A stretch of 64,000 bases of DNA. Source: Torymus aiolomorphi. Its lineage: Eukaryota; Arthropoda; Insecta; Hymenoptera; Torymidae. The notes below the pieces were generated by a model. The model had not been told where the DNA came from. It did not search any database and saw only the letters and a program-made list of their open reading frames with translations. Made by a program: the position numbers and the translations under genes. Below are positions 63,301 through 64,000 of the stretch, in pieces. Numbering within the stretch: position 1 is the first letter of the stretch; the number at the start of each line of letters is the position of its first letter. Location: NCBI GenBank assembly GCA_036365515.1, contig CM070877.1, forward strand, positions 11,848,601 through 11,912,600, in the 5' to 3' direction.

Positions 63301-63540
63301 AAAAGAAATTTGAGAAAGACGTGTAAGGTTTATAAATTTTAATAATAGAAATAATGGAATTTGAACGTAATTGAATTTAAATTAAAAATTAAAATTTACA
63401 AATAAACAGATATACTTTATGTTATTATTACAAATTATTAATTAAAAATGTTCAAAATTATAACTCAAGCCTATATAATGAGCAAATAACGGACACATAT
63501 TCTCATAAAAATTACTACACTTCATAGTAAACATTAGCAA

Positions 63541-63738
63541 AATAATAGTAAGGGCTCGGACACTTAAAAAGGAACAGATAAAAAGAACAAGAATTACATG
63601 GATTTCTATATCTATATATACATCTTGTTCCTTCTGTATCTCGCTGTTCCTCATACATATAGATGTAGAGATCCATGTAATTCTTGTTCTTTTTATCTGT
63701 CCCTTTTTAAGTGTCCGAGCTCTAATTTTTACTATTAT
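63541..63738. mobile_element. Foldback element, about 198 bp
   Basis: Inner arms 63554-63603 and 63671-63720 are complementary at 49 of 50 positions. Pairing continues with mismatches for about 20 bases toward the loop and into outer AATAGTAA blocks. The transcript would be a long near-perfect hairpin. It may be a small MITE or a small-RNA precursor; no second copy lies in the window. Confidence 0.75.
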
Positions 63739-63779
63739 GCAGTATATTAGTTATTCTCATAAGAACATGAGTACTCAGC

Positions 63780-64000
63780 CTCATTTACAATCAACCATAA
63801 TAAACCTTTCTCTCCGCGCGTACCAAAAATGAATGCCCATATCACGTATGTCAAAAGAATCCCAGCACCCAGCGTACCCCAAGGTCACGCGTCGCGTGTC
63901 ACGTGACCCCAACTTTTCTCTCTTCCCCCTTCTCTCCCTTCCCCAACTCCGCAAGCTAACCCAAGACCGCCGAGTGTACATTGGGCTACTGTTGCTTAGT
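63780..64000. other. C-rich left arm of an island cut by the window end
   Basis: Line 63901-63960 has C29 and G4, the same composition as other left arms. The matching G-rich arm should lie just beyond the window. Confidence 0.5.

Overview
This window looks like a gene-poor piece of nuclear DNA from an animal, probably an insect. The signs are long pure (GA/CT)n and (GT)n arrays, CpG-rich patches set in AT-rich DNA, several small nonautonomous DNA transposons and a tRNA-derived SINE. A hymenopteran fits, but nothing here proves a lineage. I found no open reading frame that I would call a protein-coding gene. The longest frames are translations of dinucleotide arrays (Ser-Leu, Arg-Glu, Cys-Val, His-Thr runs) or of GC-rich low-complexity patches. 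No rRNA gene, intact tRNA gene, CRISPR array or autonomous transposase was seen.

The dominant structure is compositional. More than 40 times in 64 kb the + strand runs from an A+C-rich, G-poor arm of about 100-400 bases, through a CpG-rich centre, into a G+T-rich, C-poor arm of similar size. These units are called 'skew-switch islands' below. The order is always C-rich then G-rich, which is symmetric under reverse complement, so each island is a two-sided centre. Hand counts on single 60-base lines show how strong it is: C30/G5 at 4441-4500, G23/C2 at 2521-2580, C28/G3 at 51541-51600, G29/C3 at 12601-12660. Known processes that make the outgoing strand G+T-rich on both sides of a centre are bidirectional transcription and bidirectional replication. 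Which one applies here, if either, is inference.

Layout. Islands are dense at 0-2.8, 4.1-8.1, 12.1-14.8, 19.4-27.7, 30.2-47.6, 48.6-59.3 and 61-62.2 kb. Between them lie AT-rich stretches (2.8-4.1, 8.1-9.3, 9.9-12.1, 14.8-17.5, 27.7-30.2, 47.6-48.6, 59.8-60.9 and 62.2-63.8 kb). These hold every transposon-like element I could delimit: two copies of a ~220 bp inverted-repeat MITE (9.04 and 62.52 kb); a ~577 bp element with complex terminal repeats (10.35 kb); two opposite-facing copies of a ~186 bp hairpin element (18.5 and 29.3 kb); a 664 bp near-palindromic foldback next to the second hairpin copy (28.6 kb); a 565 bp TIR element (45.2 kb); a 309 bp SINE with a perfect 12 bp target-site duplication (48.2 kb); and a ~198 bp foldback (63.5 kb). 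A 177 bp tandem repeat (18.8 kb) and a 327 bp diverged direct repeat (60.2 kb) lie there too.

Other items are a cluster of 13 forkhead-type cores in 472 bp (2817-3288), a strict G-quadruplex motif (1729-1756), a 17-base C run, and paired small hairpins at 19.26 and 40.44 kb. No genes can be shown to work together. The most plausible reading is intergenic or large-intron regulatory DNA. All counts and boundaries were made by eye.
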